A stretch of DNA of 7,408 nucleotides from an uncultured Eggerthellaceae bacterium (lineage in GTDB: Bacteria > Actinomycetota > Coriobacteriia > Coriobacteriales > Eggerthellaceae). The position numbers and the translations under genes are program-made. Below, in pieces: positions 5,444-7,408 of the stretch. The notes under the pieces are model-generated. The model saw only the letters and a program-made list of their open reading frames with translations, was not told the origin of the DNA and searched no databases. The stretch covers positions 1 through 7,408 of the forward strand of contig CANRPV010000067.1 in NCBI GenBank assembly GCA_947632575.1. The letters are read 5' to 3'. How positions within the stretch are numbered: the stretch's first letter is position 1; every line of letters starts with the position of its first letter.

Positions 5444-6952
5444 ATGGAAAAGCGCTACGTTATCTCATTGGATCAAGGCACTACCTCTTCACGCGCGGTG
5501 CTCTTCGACAAACAGGGCAAGGCACTCGCAATCGCCCAGCGTCCCCTTAACCAGATATTTCCCCAACCCGGCTGGGTCGAACATGACCCCATGGAGATTC
5601 TCTCGGATCAGCTCGGCGTGCTGACCGAGCTTCTTCTCGCCAATTCGATACAACCTGAAGAGATTGACTCACTGGGCATCACCAATCAGCGCGAGACCAC
5701 AATTCTCTGGAATCGCAAAACGGGTTTGCCCATCGCAAACGCCATCGTCTGGCAGTGCCGTCGCACCGCTCCCATGATCGAAGAGCTTTGCAAGCATCCC
5801 GATGTCACAAAGATGATTCAGGAGAAAACAGGACTGATCCCCGACCCCTATTTCAGTGCATCGAAGATCAGGTGGCTTTTAGACCACGTGGAAGGCGCTC
5901 AAGAGGCGGCTGAGGCGGGTGATCTGGCCTTTGGGACCATCGATAGCTGGCTTATCTATAAACTTACCAACGGCAAAGTCCATGCGACCGACCCCACCAA
6001 CGCCTGCAGAACCATGCTCTACGACATTCACAAAGGCGATTGGGATGACGATCTGCTCAAACTCTTCGGCATCCCCCGCTCCCTCTGTCCCGAGGTCAGA
6101 CCTTCATCGGGCTATTTCGGAGAGACTTCAAATCCGACCTCATTGATGGGCATCCCCATTCGTGGTGTTGCCGGCGATCAGCAGTCGGCTCTCTTCGGCC
6201 AATGTTGCTTCGAGCCTGGTGAGGCGAAAAACACCTATGGCACCGGTGGATTTATGCTGATGCATACCGGCACGGAAGCTGTTCAGTCCCATTGCGGACT
6301 CATCACCACCATCGCAGCGAGTGCTCCTGGAACCTCAACCATCGAATACGCTCTCGAGGGCAGTGTCTTTATGTGTGGCGCTTTGATTCACTGGCTCAGC
6401 GACGATCTACAGTTCATCGACGATGTGGCTCAAACCTCTGATATTGCCGCCAGCATCCCTGATACCGGCGGGGTCATGATCGTACCGGCGTTCACCGGAT
6501 TAGGAGCCCCCTGGTGGGATGCGGACGCTCGCGGCCTGATCTGCGGGATTACCCGTGGTACCAAACAAGCGCATATCATTCGCGCAGCTCTTGAGGCGCT
6601 CGCGTATCAAAGCTGCGATGTACTCACAGCCATGCAGGACGATGCTCAATGCTGCATCAAAACCCTCGTGGTAGACGGTGGCGCCAGCTCCAATGATTTC
6701 TTGATGCAATATCAAGCGGATATGCTTGGGTGCAATGTTTGTCGACCCATCAATCGGGAAACCACGGCAGCAGGAGCTGCTTTCCTGGCGGGACTCTCCT
6801 CGGGATTTTGGAAAAGCACCGATGAGCTCAAAGAGCTTCATACCATTAAGGACTGCTTCGAGCCTCGTATGAGCGACGAGGATCGCACCGCACGGCTGAA
6901 GGATTGGCATAGAGCCGTACAGCGCGCCCGAAGCGATTCAGAGAGGGATTAA
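5444..6952 (+). CDS. glpK: Glycerol kinase
   Basis: The 502-residue product matches the family length (about 495-505) and is colinear with GlpK. DQGTTSSRA (10-18) is the N-terminal nucleotide-phosphate loop. RETT (83-86) and WVEHDPMEI (44-52) belong to the glycerol site. GDQQSALFGQ (244-253) carries the catalytic-base aspartate D245. YGTGGFMLMHTG (265-276) is the second ATP motif, GAPWWDADARGLICGITRGT (354-373) is the FGGY signature, and DGGASSNDFLMQYQAD (411-426) binds adenine/phosphate. It phosphorylates glycerol to sn-glycerol-3-phosphate in the cytoplasm. The ATG has an AAAGGA SD 6 nt upstream. The histidine that HPr phosphorylates in Firmicutes GlpK is absent from the segment before GDQQ. 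The gene faces the DUF1667 gene tail to tail, with 57 nt between the stops, and is the only plus-strand gene here. Confidence 0.98.
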   Translation: MEKRYVISLDQGTTSSRAVLFDKQGKALAIAQRPLNQIFPQPGWVEHDPMEILSDQLGVLTELLLANSIQPEEIDSLGITNQRETTILWNRKTGLPIANAIVWQCRRTAPMIEELCKHPDVTKMIQEKTGLIPDPYFSASKIRWLLDHVEGAQEAAEAGDLAFGTIDSWLIYKLTNGKVHATDPTNACRTMLYDIHKGDWDDDLLKLFGIPRSLCPEVRPSSGYFGETSNPTSLMGIPIRGVAGDQQSALFGQCCFEPGEAKNTYGTGGFMLMHTGTEAVQSHCGLITTIAASAPGTSTIEYALEGSVFMCGALIHWLSDDLQFIDDVAQTSDIAASIPDTGGVMIVPAFTGLGAPWWDADARGLICGITRGTKQAHIIRAALEALAYQSCDVLTAMQDDAQCCIKTLVVDGGASSNDFLMQYQADMLGCNVCRPINRETTAAGAAFLAGLSSGFWKSTDELKELHTIKDCFEPRMSDEDRTARLKDWHRAVQRARSDSERD

Positions 6953-6963
6953 ACCCTCTCTGA
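6938..6963 (+). terminator. Hairpin spanning the glpK stop codon, likely terminator
   Basis: TCAGAGAGGG (6938-6947) pairs perfectly with CCCTCTCTGA (6954-6963), a 10-bp stem whose 6-nt loop contains the glpK TAA (6950-6952). The 3' side continues CCTCTTGATTCG, which is only weakly T-rich. On the minus strand there is no T-run either, so it is not a textbook terminator. As the only strong hairpin between two converging genes it probably limits read-through from both sides. Confidence 0.55.
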
Positions 6964-7009
6964 CCTCTTGATTCGTAATAACTCTTTTTAGATGCCCAGG
7001 CTGTTTGAG

Positions 7010-7366
7010 CTACTCGATCGTCATGGCCGCCACGACATCACAACCGGTGCCGAGAACATTTTCGAGTACCACATCACCAGCATGTACCGGTGGGCAGACG
7101 CTCACTTTATAAACCTCTTGGAGACAATCCCCCAGCATCTCGCGCGGAATTTCTGCGGTGCCGATGACACCCAGACGCTTCACGGAACCTTCCGCGACCT
7201 TTACCGTGGTGGTGAGGGTCCTCATCGGATGCAGGTATTCGTTTTGAGCGTAGATGGCTCCTCGCTTGCATTCGTTTCCCTCGCAGCTTAAGGTTCCGTT
7301 GTCGTCGGTCAAGGTGATGCTGCAGCTTTTCGGGCAGACGATGCAGGTGTATTGAACCTGTTTCAT
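7010..7366 (-). CDS. DUF1667 cysteine-rich protein, linked to FAD-dependent glycerol-3-phosphate dehydrogenase loci
   Basis: The 118-residue product begins with a cysteine cluster: C8, C11, C15 and C33 (CIVCPKSC at 8-15, then NECKRG at 31-36), spaced C-x2-C-x3-C-x17-C, with an extra C28. HPMRTLTTTV (about 52-61), IPREM (about 78-82) and PVHAGDVVLENVLGTGCDVVA (about 92-112) complete the DUF1667 pattern. The cluster resembles a metal or iron-sulfur site, but none is proven. In anaerobes these genes commonly follow an FAD/NAD oxidoreductase of the GlpA type, suggesting a role in anaerobic glycerol-3-phosphate oxidation, which fits glpK next door. I chose the ATG at 7366 (GGAGG lies 9 nt upstream); a TTG at 7390 would give 126 residues. 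It converges on glpK. Confidence 0.88.
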   Translation of the reverse strand: MKQVQYTCIVCPKSCSITLTDDNGTLSCEGNECKRGAIYAQNEYLHPMRTLTTTVKVAEGSVKRLGVIGTAEIPREMLGDCLQEVYKVSVCPPVHAGDVVLENVLGTGCDVVAAMTIE

Positions 7367-7370
7367 GGGG

Positions 7371-7408
7371 CTATACCTCCTCGACGACAAAATGAAGCGA
7401 GCTTGTAG
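7371..7408 (-). CDS. Possible C-terminal end of an upstream gene (partial)
   Basis: Reading the minus strand from 7406, one frame encodes TSSLHFVVEEV and stops at TAG (7373-7371), four nt before the DUF1667 ATG. The GAGGAGG serving as the DUF1667 SD would be the end of this coding stretch, a common arrangement within operons. An alternative frame ends in TGA overlapping the ATG. With only 12 codons visible neither can be identified; an FAD-dependent oxidoreductase would be expected here from DUF1667 context. Confidence 0.35.
   Translation of the reverse strand, partial: TSSLHFVVEEV

Noticed and set aside
6500..6910. Minus-strand 136-codon open frame inside glpK
   Set aside because: It is a shadow of the conserved C-terminal FGGY domain of glycerol kinase.

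Overview
This 7.4 kb window is bacterial chromosome of moderate GC. It most resembles an anaerobic actinobacterium of the class Coriobacteriia. The basis is family resemblance only: a small LSAC lipoprotein of a type I associate with that class, a MrpA/HyfB-like ion-pumping subunit, and glycerol kinase beside a DUF1667 protein. No rRNA or other taxonomic marker is present, so the assignment is tentative.

Layout. Every supported gene is on the minus strand except glpK. At the left edge (1-1247) is the N-terminal ~415 residues of a NuoL/MrpA/HyfB-type antiporter-like membrane subunit. It starts at TTG behind a strong Shine-Dalgarno (SD) sequence and probably has its own promoter. Its partner genes would lie beyond position 1. 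A clear intrinsic terminator (1381-1417) closes the next minus-strand unit. Read in transcription order (high to low coordinates), that unit holds a very acidic 63-aa orphan (3200-3391), a cysteine-peptidase-like protein with LRAT/permuted-NlpC/P60 features (2463-3053), a 99-aa three-helix PQ-loop/SemiSWEET-like membrane protein (2095-2394) and a lipoprotein (1472-2041). The two upstream genes are each preceded by short tandem repeats that look like regulator-binding arrays: three 11-bp units at 3440-3472 and four 13-bp units at 3076-3127. A near-consensus sigma70 promoter sits across the end of the peptidase-like gene and can drive the membrane protein and lipoprotein separately. This block is the least explained part of the window.

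Further right are a flavodoxin-fold NAD(P)H/FMN reductase with an Isf-like cysteine cluster (3551-4168), whose SD region is an exact 18-bp tandem duplication, and a CorA-type Mg2+/divalent cation channel (4230-5156). A 287-bp divergent intergenic region separates corA from glpK (5444-6952, plus strand). A 10-bp perfect hairpin spans the glpK stop codon. Converging on it is a DUF1667 protein (7010-7366, minus), and just upstream of that, at the right edge, is the possible last few codons of another gene. DUF1667 proteins commonly sit beside FAD-dependent glycerol-3-phosphate dehydrogenase-like genes, so the right end is probably a glycerol catabolism locus: GlpK makes glycerol-3-phosphate, which a dehydrogenase encoded outside the window would oxidise.

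No tRNA, rRNA, insertion sequence or CRISPR array was found.
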